A DNA stretch of 64,000 bases, taken from NCBI GenBank assembly GCA_965205535.1, contig CBDBHH010000005.1, forward strand, positions 2,790,001-2,854,000, written 5' to 3'. The position numbers and the translations under genes are program-made. The notes beneath the pieces are model-generated. The model was not told the DNA's origin, ran no database searches, and saw only the letters and a list, made by a program, of their open reading frames with translations. Source of the DNA: UBA8079 sp965205535 (GTDB lineage Bacteria; Pseudomonadota; Alphaproteobacteria; UBA6615). Below are positions 8,983-19,100 of this stretch, piece after piece (positions within the stretch are counted from its first letter, which is position 1; each line of letters opens with the position of its first letter).

Positions 8983-9678
8983 ATGGTCGCCGCGATAACG
9001 CTTTTTGCTGTTCTGACGATTTCGGTGATGTTCATACGGTTCGCCGCAATGGCGCTCCGGCTGACCGGATTGCCGGAGGATGTGGCGCGTTTCCAGGCCC
9101 GGTCGGCTTTCACGGGGGCAGGTTTCACGACGTCGGAATCGGAAACAGTGGTGAACCATCCGTTGCGCCGCCGGATCATGAGCATGCTGATGCTGATCGG
9201 AAACCTCGGTCTGGTCACGGTCCTGGCGACGGTGATCGTGTCACTTGTCGACACGGTCGAAACCGACAAGAGCATGGTCAATCAGCTGGGCTGGATCGTG
9301 GGCATGCTCGTGCTGCTCTGGATTGTCGCGCTCAACCCTCTGGCAGACCGGATGATGTGCGCCGCGGTCAGCTGGCTGCTGAACCGTCACTCGGCCTTCT
9401 CGGGTGACGCACCCCATTTGCTGTTGCAGATGCCTGCGGGGCACAACGTCTCCGAGATGCGGGTCAGAACAGAGTTCAGGAAGGACGGCGTGACGCTCGC
9501 GGATATCATCGGGCCGGGCATACACGTGCTGGGCATCCGCCGTATCGACGGAAGCTATGAGAGTTTGCCTGATCCGGAGGTCGTGCTGCGACCGTTCGAC
9601 GACCTCATGGTCTACGGGCCCGGGGCGGCCTACGGTGCGATGTCGGATCGCCTGCATGCGCTCTTGATTGATGGCTGA
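8983..9678 (+). CDS. Membrane protein with a C-terminal TrkA-C (RCK_C) domain
   Basis: This 231-residue protein has an N-terminal hydrophobic helix (about 3-28), a loop (ARFQARSAFTGAGFTTSESETVVNHP), two more hydrophobic segments (about 65-90 and 99-125), then a soluble TrkA-C-like domain (GVTLADIIGPGIHVLGIRR ... PDPEVVLRPFDDLMVYG). TrkA-C domains bind small ligands that gate ion transport. No P-loop selectivity filter of a K+ channel is seen, so calling it a channel is not justified. Good GGGAGAGG ribosome site before the ATG. Confidence 0.75.
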   Translation: MVAAITLFAVLTISVMFIRFAAMALRLTGLPEDVARFQARSAFTGAGFTTSESETVVNHPLRRRIMSMLMLIGNLGLVTVLATVIVSLVDTVETDKSMVNQLGWIVGMLVLLWIVALNPLADRMMCAAVSWLLNRHSAFSGDAPHLLLQMPAGHNVSEMRVRTEFRKDGVTLADIIGPGIHVLGIRRIDGSYESLPDPEVVLRPFDDLMVYGPGAAYGAMSDRLHALLIDG

Positions 9679-9753
9679 GCGGAGGTTGCCGTTCGCCTCG
9701 ATCCGACTATCTCCCGCATTCAGACAAACAGCTTTTACCGGGGAAGACATCAA

Positions 9754-10383
9754 ATGATTCAAGCATATTCGGCGCCGACACCGAACGGACACAAGCTGCA
9801 CATCATGCTCGAGGAGTGCGGCCTCGATTATGACCTGCACCGGATCAATTTCGGCGACGGCGATCAGTTCAAGCCGGACTTTCTGAAGATCAGCCCGAAC
9901 AACAAGATTCCCGCGATCCTTGATGAGGATGGCCCCGGCGGCGAACCGGTCAGCGTGTTCGAATCCGGCGCCATCCTGATCTATCTGGCGGAGAAAACAG
10001 GCCGCTTCCTGCCCGACGGGGCAAGCGATCCGCGCGGCCGACTGGCCGTGCTGGAGTGGCTGATGTGGCAGATGGGCGGCGTGGGTCCGATGCTCGGCCA
10101 GAACGGGCACTTCCATATGTTCGCCAAGGAGAAGGTGCCGTATGCGCTGAAGCGTTACGCGGAAGAAATGGACCGGCTGTTCAACGTGGCCGATCGACGG
10201 CTAGCCGAAATAAAGTTTCTCGCCGGTGACGATTATTCGATCGCCGACATCGCGACCTTCGGGTGGTTGCGTACCCATGAGCGCCAGGGGCAGAGTCTCG
10301 ACGGGCTGGGCAATGTGAAGCGTTGGCTCGACGAAATTGAAGCGCGCCCGGCGGTGCAACGCGCCGTGGCCGTGTTCGACTGA
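9754..10383 (+). CDS. Glutathione S-transferase (YfcG/Ure2p-like), copy 1
   Basis: This 209-residue GST has a thioredoxin-like N-terminal domain with the glutathione-binding PNNKIPAI (cis-proline) and ESGAILIYLAEKTG, then an all-helical domain with YSIADIATFGWL (N-capping box). The opening AYSAPTPNGHK resembles YfcG and other Nu-class enzymes, which carry out disulfide or peroxide reduction with glutathione. A closely related gene follows 32 bp downstream. Confidence 0.92.
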   Translation: MIQAYSAPTPNGHKLHIMLEECGLDYDLHRINFGDGDQFKPDFLKISPNNKIPAILDEDGPGGEPVSVFESGAILIYLAEKTGRFLPDGASDPRGRLAVLEWLMWQMGGVGPMLGQNGHFHMFAKEKVPYALKRYAEEMDRLFNVADRRLAEIKFLAGDDYSIADIATFGWLRTHERQGQSLDGLGNVKRWLDEIEARPAVQRAVAVFD

Positions 10384-10415
10384 CGCTCGATAGAGGAACG
10401 AAGGAGGGACCAACG

Positions 10416-11120
10416 ATGATCCGCGCATATTCCTGGCCGACCCCGAACGGGCACAAGGTCCACATCATGCTGCACGAGTGTGGCCTTGAGCATGAGGTCA
10501 TTCCGGTGAATATCGGCGACGGCGACCAGTTCAAGCCCGAGTTCCTGACCATCAGCCCGAACAACCGAATCCCCGCGATCATCGATACGGACGGCCCCGG
10601 CGGCCAGGAAATCTCGATTTTCGAGACCGGCGCGATCCTTTATTACCTGGCCCAGAAGACCGGCCAGTTCATGCCCGATGCAGCGGCCAACCCGGCAGGT
10701 CATTACGCGGTCATGGAATGGCTCATGTGGCAGATGGGCGGCATCGGTCCGATGATGGGCCAGGCGAACCATTTTCGCCGCTACGCGCCCGACCGGATCG
10801 AATATGCGACCAACCGCTACGCCAACGAGACGAAGCGCCTGTTCGGCGTCGCCGACACGCGCCTGGGCAAGACGCGCTATCTGGCCGGCGACGATTACAC
10901 GATCGCCGACATCGCGGCATTTCCGTGGATGCGCAACTGGAAGGGCCAGGAAGTTCCGCTCGATGAGTATCCCAACACCAAACGCTGGCTCGAGGAGGTC
11001 GGCGCGCGCGCGGCGGTGAAATCAGGTCTCGAGGTCCTCATCGAACACCGCAGCTCAAGTCCGCCGAAAGGCAAGGCGTGGGATGTGATGTTCGGCAACG
11101 AGCAGTTCAAGCGTCGCTAG
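10416..11120 (+). CDS. Glutathione S-transferase (YfcG/Ure2p-like), copy 2
   Basis: This 234-residue GST is a tandem paralogue of the gene just upstream: both share TPNGHK, GDGDQFKP, ISPNN(R/K)IPAI, EWLMWQMGG and AGDDY(S/T)IADIA. It is about 25 residues longer at the C-terminus (EVLIEHRSSSPPKGKAWDVM), an extension seen in YfcG-like proteins that closes over the active site. AAGGAGG precedes the ATG. The two copies probably arose by local duplication and then diverged. Confidence 0.92.
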   Translation: MIRAYSWPTPNGHKVHIMLHECGLEHEVIPVNIGDGDQFKPEFLTISPNNRIPAIIDTDGPGGQEISIFETGAILYYLAQKTGQFMPDAAANPAGHYAVMEWLMWQMGGIGPMMGQANHFRRYAPDRIEYATNRYANETKRLFGVADTRLGKTRYLAGDDYTIADIAAFPWMRNWKGQEVPLDEYPNTKRWLEEVGARAAVKSGLEVLIEHRSSSPPKGKAWDVMFGNEQFKRR

Positions 11121-11138
11121 GGTTTGTAGGCAACCTGC

Positions 11139-11843
11139 ATGCCGCTGATACCCCTGCATGATGCCAACCCGCGCCTGTATATCCGGGCGCATTACATCAC
11201 CATTGCGCTCATCGTTATCAACGCACTGATATTCGTCAGTCAGCTGGGGGTTGGTGACGGACAGCGGTTCGAAGCGGTGGCGGGTTATGCCGTGATCCCG
11301 GCGCGGTTCTTTGATGGGCTGGAGGTGCCGGCTGGTGTTGCGGGGGTCTCGTCTCCGCTGACCCTCCTGACCTATCAGTTTCTGCACGCCGACTGGGCGC
11401 ATCTCGCGTTCAACATGCTGTTTCTCTGGGTGTTCGGCGACAATGTCGAGGATGCGCTGGGGCATGTTCGGTTTGTCGCCTTTTTTCTCCTGTGTGGCGT
11501 CGCCGGTGGCCTGGCGCAAAGCCTCGTGGAACCGGATTCCGTGACCCCGGTGATCGGTGCCAGCGGGGCGATCTCCGGCGTGCTCGGCGGCTATCTGCTG
11601 CTGTACCCGCGCGCGCGGTTGCTGGTGCTGGCGTTCCTGATAATCCCGATCCGCCTGCCGGCACTGCTGGTGATCGGTACTTTTTTTGCGCAGGATCTGC
11701 TCTGGGGCCTGACCGACGCACCTGCGGCTTTGGGCACGGCGGTGTGGGCCCATATCGGCGGATTTATCGCCGGCGCGGTGCTGGTGGTGGTTATGCGTAA
11801 TCCGCGGGTCCCGCTCTGGCACAAGCCTCCCAGTCCCTGGTAG
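11139..11843 (+). CDS. Rhomboid family intramembrane serine protease
   Basis: This 234-residue protein has six predicted membrane segments and the complete rhomboid catalytic set: Asn92 in HADWAHLAFNMLFLWVFG, the nucleophile Ser142 in GASGAISG and His205 in AVWAHIGGF. Rhomboids cut substrate proteins within the membrane. The GST stop is only 18 bp upstream, so it may be co-transcribed. The next gene is convergent, 9 bp away. Substrates are unknown. Confidence 0.95.
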   Translation: MPLIPLHDANPRLYIRAHYITIALIVINALIFVSQLGVGDGQRFEAVAGYAVIPARFFDGLEVPAGVAGVSSPLTLLTYQFLHADWAHLAFNMLFLWVFGDNVEDALGHVRFVAFFLLCGVAGGLAQSLVEPDSVTPVIGASGAISGVLGGYLLLYPRARLLVLAFLIIPIRLPALLVIGTFFAQDLLWGLTDAPAALGTAVWAHIGGFIAGAVLVVVMRNPRVPLWHKPPSPW

Positions 11844-11852
11844 GCGGTCGCG

Positions 11853-12449
11853 TTATAGCCCTTCGACAATCACGATATTTGAATCCGACGCGGCAATGCG
11901 AATGGGCTTGATCGCGCCGTAATCGTCGCCGTCATAAAACGCGCGGGCGGCCGCCATGTCGGCAAATGCGACGATCACGAGACGGTCGAGTTCCATTCCA
12001 CCCTCGACGGACCGCGATTTACCCCCGCGTGCGAGATACACGCCGTGCGCGGCATCCATGACGGCGGGCACCTGGTCGGCATAGGGCTTGTAGCCGTCCG
12101 GGTCGGTCATCCGGATGTTCCCGAGAATATAGGCGTGCCTGCCCTCGGCGTTGGCGCCGCCTTCGGGGCCTTCGACGATCCAGATGTGGGACGTGGCCGT
12201 GGCGTGGCGGATCGCGGCGATCGGGGCGTAGTCGGGATCGTCCACGAACGCATTGGCGCTGGCGAAATCGGGGAATTCCAGGACGACGACGCGCCCCGCA
12301 GGCCAGGCACCTTCGACCACGTCGTTGTCGCCGCCGCGCACGATATAACGCCCACCATGTTTTTCGATCAACGCGGGTGCGGTTGTTTTATAGGCCTCGT
12401 AGCCGTCGGCGTCGTGCAACTCGACGGTGGCGAACAGGTATGCGGTCAT
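11853..12449 (-). CDS. Tandem double DUF1330 protein
   Basis: This 198-residue protein is two DUF1330 domains in a row (about 1-92 and 105-198). Each repeat reads as a dimeric alpha/beta-barrel unit: HDADGYEAYKTTAPALIEKHGGRYIVRGG matches PDGYKPYADQVPAVMDAAHGVYLARGG, and each ends with a similar strand (IWIVEGPEG / NIVIVEGL). DUF1330 proteins are usually single ~95-residue units that dimerise, so here the dimer is fused. Function is unknown. Divergent from the Ldh-type dehydrogenase (95 bp apart). Confidence 0.88.
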   Translation of the reverse strand: MTAYLFATVELHDADGYEAYKTTAPALIEKHGGRYIVRGGDNDVVEGAWPAGRVVVLEFPDFASANAFVDDPDYAPIAAIRHATATSHIWIVEGPEGGANAEGRHAYILGNIRMTDPDGYKPYADQVPAVMDAAHGVYLARGGKSRSVEGGMELDRLVIVAFADMAAARAFYDGDDYGAIKPIRIAASDSNIVIVEGL

Positions 12450-12544
12450 AGCGTGTTGTCCATGGTTCGGCAGGTCATCAGTATGGGTTATGCTAGCGCG
12501 TCGTCACCCACGTGACAGCAAGTATCAAATCAAGGAGATCGATT

Positions 12545-13636
12545 ATGGCCGATGGCTACGAAATATCGCCGGAGTTTCCCGTCGACGAGAACGCCGTGCG
12601 CGTTCCGTATGACCGTTTGAGGGCCTACATGACGTCGGTATTCAAGGCGGTCGGCTTGCCGGACGCGGATGCTGAAGGTGTAGCCACCGCCATGGCCGAC
12701 GGCGATCTGCTGGGCAAGGACAGCCATGGCTGCATTCGTGTTCCCATGTATGTGAAACGTATCAAGGGTGGTGCCATCAACCTCACGCCGGACATCCGGA
12801 CCGTCAAACAGACCCCGGCGATGGCCCTGGTCGATGGCGACAACGGCATGGGCCATCTGGTGGCGCGCTATTCGATGAACCTGGCAATGGACATGGCGGC
12901 AGAAAACGGCATCGCCTGGATCGGTCTTCAGCATTCAAACCATGCCGGTGCGGCGGCCGTATATGCCTCGATGGCGCTGGAACGCGATCAGGTCGGCCTC
13001 ATTGCCTGCGTGGGCAGCGCCAACCACGCCGCCCCCTTTGGTGGTACCGACATCCTGGTGGGCACGAACCCGATCGCCGTGGCGATCCCGGCCCACGAAG
13101 AACCACCAGTTGTCATCGACATGGCGACGACGAATTCATCGCTGGGCAAGATCATGGTCAAGGCGATGCACGGCGAGCCCATGCCCGAAGGTTGGGTGAT
13201 CGACGCGCTGGGCGAGGCGATGACGGATTCCGCCAAGGCCGATGACGGCATCCTGACCCATATCGGTGGTGCCAAGGGCTTCGGCCTGTCGATGGTGATC
13301 GGCTTCCTGGCCGGGACCCTGAACGGCGCGGCGTTCGGGTCGGACGTCGTGCATATTGGCGAAGACCCCCACAGCGTCACCAACACCGGCCAGTTCATCA
13401 TGGCGATCGATGTCGGCCATTTCCTGGATGCGGGCGTGTTCAAGGGCAATGTTGACCGCATCTCGCGCGAGATGACCGGGTCCGCGAAGCTGCCTGGCGT
13501 GTCGGAAATCCGCATGCCCGGGACCAACAGCTGGCGGATTTACCAGGACCGGGTGGCCAACGGCATCCCGATTACCGCGCCGCTGCTCGAGAACCTCAAG
13601 AAGGTTGCCGATGAACTCGGTGTCGAGGCCCTCTAA
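12545..13636 (+). CDS. Ldh family (malate/ureidoglycolate/sulfolactate-type) NAD(P)-dependent dehydrogenase
   Basis: This 363-residue protein belongs to the malate/L-lactate dehydrogenase-2 superfamily (YlbC, AllD, ComC), not the Rossmann LDH family. Visible marks are DLLGKDSHGCIRVPMYV (catalytic His region), HSNHAGAAAVYASMA, SANHAAPFGGTD, GTNPIAVAIPA and GAKGFGLSMVIGFLAGTLNGAAFG. It reduces 2-keto acids or oxidises 2-hydroxy acids. The ATG at 12545 has AAGGAG eight nt upstream; earlier in-frame starts add a non-conserved leader. The substrate is not evident. Confidence 0.92.
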   Translation: MADGYEISPEFPVDENAVRVPYDRLRAYMTSVFKAVGLPDADAEGVATAMADGDLLGKDSHGCIRVPMYVKRIKGGAINLTPDIRTVKQTPAMALVDGDNGMGHLVARYSMNLAMDMAAENGIAWIGLQHSNHAGAAAVYASMALERDQVGLIACVGSANHAAPFGGTDILVGTNPIAVAIPAHEEPPVVIDMATTNSSLGKIMVKAMHGEPMPEGWVIDALGEAMTDSAKADDGILTHIGGAKGFGLSMVIGFLAGTLNGAAFGSDVVHIGEDPHSVTNTGQFIMAIDVGHFLDAGVFKGNVDRISREMTGSAKLPGVSEIRMPGTNSWRIYQDRVANGIPITAPLLENLKKVADELGVEAL

Positions 13637-13706
13637 GGTCTTATTCCACGTTCTATTTCGGATGTTTGTTTCAAATCACGGTGGATTGGCGTAAAACCCG
13701 GCCCCC

Positions 13707-14864
13707 ATGGCAAACAACGACGACAAAACCCGGAAACCATCGACCCTGGCCGCGCAGGCGCTCGGCTGGCTCGATCCGTCCACGAACGGCGTCGCGCCGC
13801 CGATCCACACGTCGACCAACTATGCCCGGGACGAGAATTACGAGAAGGTCGGCAATCGCGGCTACACCCGCGACGAGAATCCCACCTATGAGCAGGTCGA
13901 GGCGTTGCTCGCTGCCCTGGAAGAGGGTGCGGATGCCATGGTCTTCGGCTCCGGCATGGCGGCCGCCACGACGGTGATGCTGTCGCTGGCACCGGGGGAT
14001 CACGTGATCGCCCCGTCGATCATGTATTTCGGTTTACGAAACTGGCTGGTGCATGTCGGCCGGCACTGGGGCCTGGACGTCGATTTCGTGACACCGGGCG
14101 ACCCGGCGGCGATCGATGAAGCGATCCGCCCGGGCAAGACCAAGCTTGTCTGGGTTGAAACACCGTGTAATCCGACTTGGGATGTCACCGACATCGAGGA
14201 GGCCGCACGTATCGCCCATGACGCCGGTGCGAGGCTGGCGGTCGATTCGACCGTCGCGACGCCGGTGCTGTCGCGCCCGCTGGCCCATGGTGCGGACATC
14301 GTCATGCATTCGGGCACCAAATATCTGAACGGACATGGCGATGTGCTGGCCGGCGTGCTGGTCACGGCGCACGAGGATGAACATTGGGAGCGGATGAACT
14401 ATCTGCGCTTCGAGAATGGCGGCATGCTTGGCCCGTTCGAGGCTTGGCTGCTGATGCGCGGCCTGCGAACACTCTATCTGCGCGTTGAACGCGCTTCGGC
14501 CTCCGCGTTGCGCATTGCCGAACATCTCAGCCGACATGACGGGGTCGTTGAGGTTCTTTATCCCGGTCTGCCGACCCACGCAGGGCACGAGGCGGCCGTG
14601 CGCCAGATGGATGGCGGCTTCGGGGGGATGATGTCTATCCGTGTGAAGGGGGGTGCCGACGCGGCGCTGAATGTCGCGCGTCATGTGAAGCTCTTCGTGT
14701 GCGCCACATCTCTGGGCGGTGTCGAGAGCCTGATCGAGCATCGCGCGACCGTGGAGGGCGACGAAAGCCCGATTCCCGACGATCTGCTGCGCTTGTCGAT
14801 CGGCATCGAGGATGCCGACGATCTGATCGCCGACCTTGAGCAGGCGCTGGCCGCGTCAACCTGA
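13707..14864 (+). CDS. Cystathionine beta-lyase / gamma-synthase family PLP enzyme
   Basis: This 385-residue enzyme has the trans-sulfuration PLP fold: YTRDENPTYEQVEALLAALE (tetramer and PLP contacts), VFGSGMAA (phosphate-binding), WVETPCNPTWDVTDI, DSTVATPVLSRPL (Asp180 to the pyridine nitrogen) and MHSGTKYLNGH with Lys205 as the Schiff-base lysine. SLGGVESLIEHRAT near the C-terminus is typical. It could be cystathionine lyase, methionine gamma-lyase or an O-acyl-homoserine sulfhydrylase. It is alone, with no methionine genes beside it. Confidence 0.9.
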   Translation: MANNDDKTRKPSTLAAQALGWLDPSTNGVAPPIHTSTNYARDENYEKVGNRGYTRDENPTYEQVEALLAALEEGADAMVFGSGMAAATTVMLSLAPGDHVIAPSIMYFGLRNWLVHVGRHWGLDVDFVTPGDPAAIDEAIRPGKTKLVWVETPCNPTWDVTDIEEAARIAHDAGARLAVDSTVATPVLSRPLAHGADIVMHSGTKYLNGHGDVLAGVLVTAHEDEHWERMNYLRFENGGMLGPFEAWLLMRGLRTLYLRVERASASALRIAEHLSRHDGVVEVLYPGLPTHAGHEAAVRQMDGGFGGMMSIRVKGGADAALNVARHVKLFVCATSLGGVESLIEHRATVEGDESPIPDDLLRLSIGIEDADDLIADLEQALAAST

Positions 14865-14886
14865 CCGCCCGACCTGCAGAAAGCCG

Positions 14887-15096
14887 TTAGCCTGCGACGC
14901 GTTGTGCCTCGGTTTCGGGGAACGGAACGACGGTTGCAGCCGCGCGGCCCGGTACCAGCGCCACGAGTTCGCGCCGCGCCTGTTCCAGCGCCGCCAGCTC
15001 CTTGGCGTCATCCCGGTCGAACACCTGAATGCAGGACAATTTGATTTCAACGAGATCGATCAGCGTTTCGACGGATCGTTTGGTCAGACTTGCCAT
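14887..15096 (-). CDS. Small hypothetical protein, 69 residues
   Basis: On the minus strand an AAGGAG site lies 8 nt before the ATG at 15096, giving a 69-residue acidic, helical protein (MASLTKRSVETLIDLVEIKL ...). It has no recognised domain. The strong ribosome site and typical codon use support a real gene. It is convergent with the PLP enzyme and divergent from the hypothetical gene at 15280. Confidence 0.7.
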   Translation of the reverse strand: MASLTKRSVETLIDLVEIKLSCIQVFDRDDAKELAALEQARRELVALVPGRAAATVVPFPETEAQRVAG

Positions 15097-15279
15097 AACC
15101 CAACTCCTTGGTTTGTGGGTATGGCGAATACGATAGGGCGCATTTGATTTAAATTTGGTGAAGTTGGGCGCGGCCGTTTTTCATCCGGCGTTAACCATTC
15201 GGCAACGCTGTCTGCATAGGCTTTTCCGATCCGTCACCGTTGTGGCACCACAATGTTGTACAACCCGGGAGTGCCGACG

Positions 15280-15675
15280 ATGGCCACCTCCACCGAACAG
15301 GATGTCGAACGCGAAGCTACCAGCACTGCCGGCAGTGTCACCGCGATTGCATCGGATACGGGTATTCCCCGCTATAACCGACGGCTGAGCGACAAGATCC
15401 TCGCGGCCTTCAACCACGCCTATGCCCTGGGCGAGATCGAGATTGCCTCGGGTATTCGCGAAGTCCTCGCGCGCCTGGACGACACGGTGCCGGAAGGCAA
15501 GGGCCAGCGTCGCGACGGGGCCATCGCGCTCTGTCAGGCCGATCTCTGGATCGAATTTGTTGAGGCACGGAACGATTACCGCACCGCCTGTGACAAGCCG
15601 GGGACTGATTCCGCGGCGGTCGAGACGACGCTCGACGCGATGAAAGACGCCTACCAGCGCTGGAGCGCCGTCTAG
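15280..15675 (+). CDS. Hypothetical protein, 131 residues
   Basis: I take the ATG at 15280 (GGGAG about 10 nt upstream), giving 131 residues; an in-frame ATG at 15253 has no site. The protein is acidic and mainly helical (RRLSDKILAAFNHAYALGEI ... RLDDTVPEGKGQRRDGAIALC), with no domain I can name. It lies just upstream of tRNA-Ser and outside the island. Codon use is like the host chromosome. Confidence 0.7.
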   Translation: MATSTEQDVEREATSTAGSVTAIASDTGIPRYNRRLSDKILAAFNHAYALGEIEIASGIREVLARLDDTVPEGKGQRRDGAIALCQADLWIEFVEARNDYRTACDKPGTDSAAVETTLDAMKDAYQRWSAV

Positions 15676-15788
15676 ACCGGATCACGGTCCGGCCATTCGT
15701 TTGCTACCCCCGTCGCAGCCGGATTGACAGGCGCGGACGGGCTTGGCACAACCCAACCCGCATACGTCGTGAAGACCCACTCTCGTGC

Positions 15789-15880
15789 GGAGGGGTGGCC
15801 GAGTGGCTGAAGGCGACGGTTTGCTAAATCGTTATACGGGTAACCCCGTATCGAGGGTTCGAATCCCTCTCCCTCCGCCA
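15789..15880 (+). tRNA. tRNA-Ser(GCT), with encoded CCA end
   Basis: A full class II tRNA: acceptor GGAGGGG pairs with TCCCTCC (one G-T wobble), D-arm GGCCGAGTGGCTGAAGGC, anticodon loop TTGCTAA with anticodon GCT, a long variable arm (TATACGGGTAACCCCGTAT) and T-arm GAGGGTTCGAATCCCTC. Discriminator G is followed by CCA at 15878-15880. The 3' end is repeated at 27085-27098, marking the attachment site of an island. Confidence 0.97.
15867..15880 (+). repeat. Island end attL within the tRNA-Ser 3' end
   Basis: The 14 bases CTCTCCCTCCGCCA match 27085-27098 exactly, and a few bases beyond match with mismatches. tRNA 3' ends are the usual target of tyrosine integrases. The tRNA stays intact at this end. 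Confidence 0.75.
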
Positions 15881-16103
15881 ATCCACCCTTATTCGGGAAA
15901 TTATATACCAAAGTAACAATTTGATTGCTATTTTTTAGGGGATTATATCGAATAGTGCCCAAGACGAGCGGTGTTAAATTTGTGTGGCATCAAACGGGTC
16001 CAAGCCGGCTTGTCCTATTGGCGGCGTCACATTCGGATCCGCATACATATTTGTTGTTTTCCTTTTCCTTCTCCTTTGTACGGGTTGCTTATTGTCATGT
16101 TGT
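15881..16103. other. Gene-free left end of the island
   Basis: Between the tRNA and the end of hsdR there is 223 bp with AT-rich character and no convincing gene; an open frame at 15925-16107 has no ribosome site and unlikely composition. No integrase gene is present here, the place where one is normally found. Confidence 0.6.
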
Positions 16104-19100
16104 TTAAGCCAAGCCGAAATAACGTTCAAAAAACGCACTGAGCCTGTCCAGCACGGCTTGTTTTTTCACGGCATGGCCGTTGTTTTTGTCGAACCTTGAA
16201 GCCGGCGGTAGAATCTTCGTAATCGCGGTGCCGGTGACCGTGATTGCGCCGTCGCGGAACGCATTGTCGACAAAAGCCTTCGTTTCGTCAGCGTTGAGAC
16301 CTTCGTCGGCAATGATTTGATCAAGCTCTTCAGCCTTTTTAGTAGCAATGAAGGCGGTCCATTCTGAATCGACCACGCCATTCATGGAGACGGACTCCAC
16401 AAACGTCTCGATGAGGTCTTTTTTGTTGCGCAAGCCGGGGCTGGCAGCGACGGCCCGCTCAATGGTGGCGCGGATTTCCGTGTCCTGCCCGGTGCCTTTC
16501 GCGTTCAGGTATTTTTCGACCAGCATCAGGATGTAATCCACGTTGACCTCGACCTGCTTGATCAGCTCGATCTCAAACACCACGTCATCGTTGATTACTT
16601 CCTTTTCAGCCTCGGACTTGGTGCGAAACTCGGCGTGTAAGTCCACATACAGCCCCTGATAATTCTGAAAGTCGCGATCACTCAGTATCTCATTACCCGC
16701 GAAATCGTCGAAGGCGGCAAGAATGTTTTTCAGGCGCAAGATGGCACCGAAGAGCGCGATGAACGCTTTCTGCATCGTTTCGCCGATGATGGCTTGGCCC
16801 AACGGGTAATCGGCAACGAGTTCCTCAATCCGTTTGCGATACTCCGTGTAATAATCGGCATAGGGCTTTAACACCACGATGCCCTTGGCATCCTTGTTGC
16901 CAAACAGGGCCAAGGCGTCATTGGTTTCCTGTTCGAGATCGCGGAAGGTGACGATGTTGCCGTAGGTCTTGACCGAATTGAGAATACGGTTGGTCCGTGA
17001 ATAAGCTTGAATCAACCCGTGCATGCGCAGGTTCTTGTCCATCCACAGGGTGTTGAGAGCGGTCGCGTCGAAGCCCGTCAGGAACATATTGACCACGATC
17101 ACCAGATCCAGATCGCGGTTTTTCAGGCGTTCTGACAAATCCTTGTAATAGTTTTGGAACTTGTCGGTCGAGGTGTCGAATGAAGTGTCGAACAGGGCGT
17201 TGTAGTCGGCGATGGCACCCTGCAGAAAGTCGTGATCGCTTTGATTCAACCCATCGGTTTCGAACTCTTCCTCACTCAGTCGCCCATCGGGGTCTTCCTG
17301 GTTGGCAGCAAAGCTGTAAATCAAGCCCACCTTGAGACGCTGCGCGGGTGGTAGCTCTTTTTGCTGCTTGGCGAATTCGGCGTAGTAGCGTTTGGCCGCG
17401 TCGATGGAGGCGCAAGCGAACAGTGAGTTGAATCCGGCCAGCCGCTTGCCGTCGAGACTATAGGTGGCGGCGCGCCTGGTTTTCTGGTCAAAGCGTTCGC
17501 GGATATAGCTCACGACCTGCTTTATGCGCTCCGGCGCGCGCAATGCCCGCTCTGTATCGATCGCCGAAACTTTTTTGTCCCTGATCCTCGGTTGCGCCTT
17601 GATCGTGTCGATATAGTCGATGCGGAACGGCAGCACATTCTTGTCGTTGATGGCATCGACGATGGTATAGGTGTGCAGCTTGTCGCCAAAGGCCTGTTCG
17701 GTGGTACGCACAGGATTTTTGCTGCTTGTTCCCGCGTTGTCGGCGAAGATTGGCGTGCCGGTGAACCCGAACAGGTGGTAGCGCTTGAACGCCCGTGTGA
17801 TCTCGGTATGCATCTCTCCGAACTGGCTACGATGGCACTCGTCGAAAATGACCACCAGATGTTTATCGTAAACCGGATGCTTCTTGGTTCTGGTCACGAA
17901 GCGTGAAAGTTTCTGGATGGTAGTAATGATGATACGGGCATTCGGGTTTTCGAGTTGCCGTCGCAGTACCGCTGTGGAGGTATTGGAGTTGGCGGCACCT
18001 TTCTCGAAGCGTTCGTATTCGCGCATGGTCTGATAATCCAGATCCTTGCGGTCGACGACAAACAGAACCTTGTCGATCTCCGGCAATCCCCGCGCCAACT
18101 GCGCCGCCTTGAAGCTGGTCAGCGTCTTGCCGCTGCCGGTGGTGTGCCAGATATAACCACCTGCGTCCGTGGTTCCCAGTTGCTTGTGATTGGTGGCGGT
18201 GGCGATACGTTGCAGGATGTGCTCTGTCGCGACGATCTGATACGGTCGCATCACCAGAAGAGTGCGTTTGGCATCAAAAACGCAGTAGCGGGTCAGAATG
18301 TTCAGCAGCGTGTGCTTGGCGAAGAAGGTTTTGGTGAATCCTGCCAGCTCGGTGATGGGCTGGTTTCTGCCATCGGCCCACGAACTGCTGAATGCAAAAC
18401 TGTTGGAGGGGTTCCGCCGCGCGCGTTTGTTTCTTTGCTCCGCCAGATGACCATCGCGCACGGTGTTGCTGTAGTATTTTGTCAACGTGCCATTGCTGAT
18501 GACAAACAGCTGTACGTATTCGAATAGGCCGGATCCTGCCCAGAAACTGTCGCGCTGGTAGCGGTTGATCTGGTTGAAAGCTTCGCGGATGTCCACGCCA
18601 CGGCGCTTTAGCTCGACATGCACCATAGGCAGGCCGTTGACCAGCACCGTCACATCGTAGCGGTTGGCACGCCTGCCTTCGGCTTCATACTGATTGATGA
18701 CTTGCAGGATATTGTCGTGAATGTGCTGCTTGTCGATCAGGTAAATGTTTTTGACCGTCCCGTCATCACGCTTCAGCACCTGCACATGATCTTCATGGAT
18801 GCGCGCGGTTTTGTCTACGATGCCATCATTAGCCCCGGCAATGCTGGCAGAAAAGAAGCGATCCCATTCGGCGTCTGAAAACGTGATTTTGTTGAGCTGT
18901 TCCAGTTGTCGTCTCAGATTGGCAATCAGATCGGCCTCCGAGGTGATCGGCAGGTATTCGAAGGCTTGTGTCTGCAACTGCTTGATGAATGCCTGTTCGA
19001 GTTCGGCCTCGCTCTGGTAAGCAGTCTCCCGAACCGCATCGGGCAGGAATTCGGCGACGACCGTGCTTTCGTTGGACAGCGCGATTGGTTCGATGCGGTG

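Noticed and set aside
8983..9678. K+ channel assignment
   Set aside because: No TVGYG-type selectivity filter; only the TrkA-C domain supports a link to ion transport.
15925..16107. 60-residue open frame at the island edge
   Set aside because: No ribosome site, Phe/Ser-rich odd composition, AT-rich non-coding DNA.
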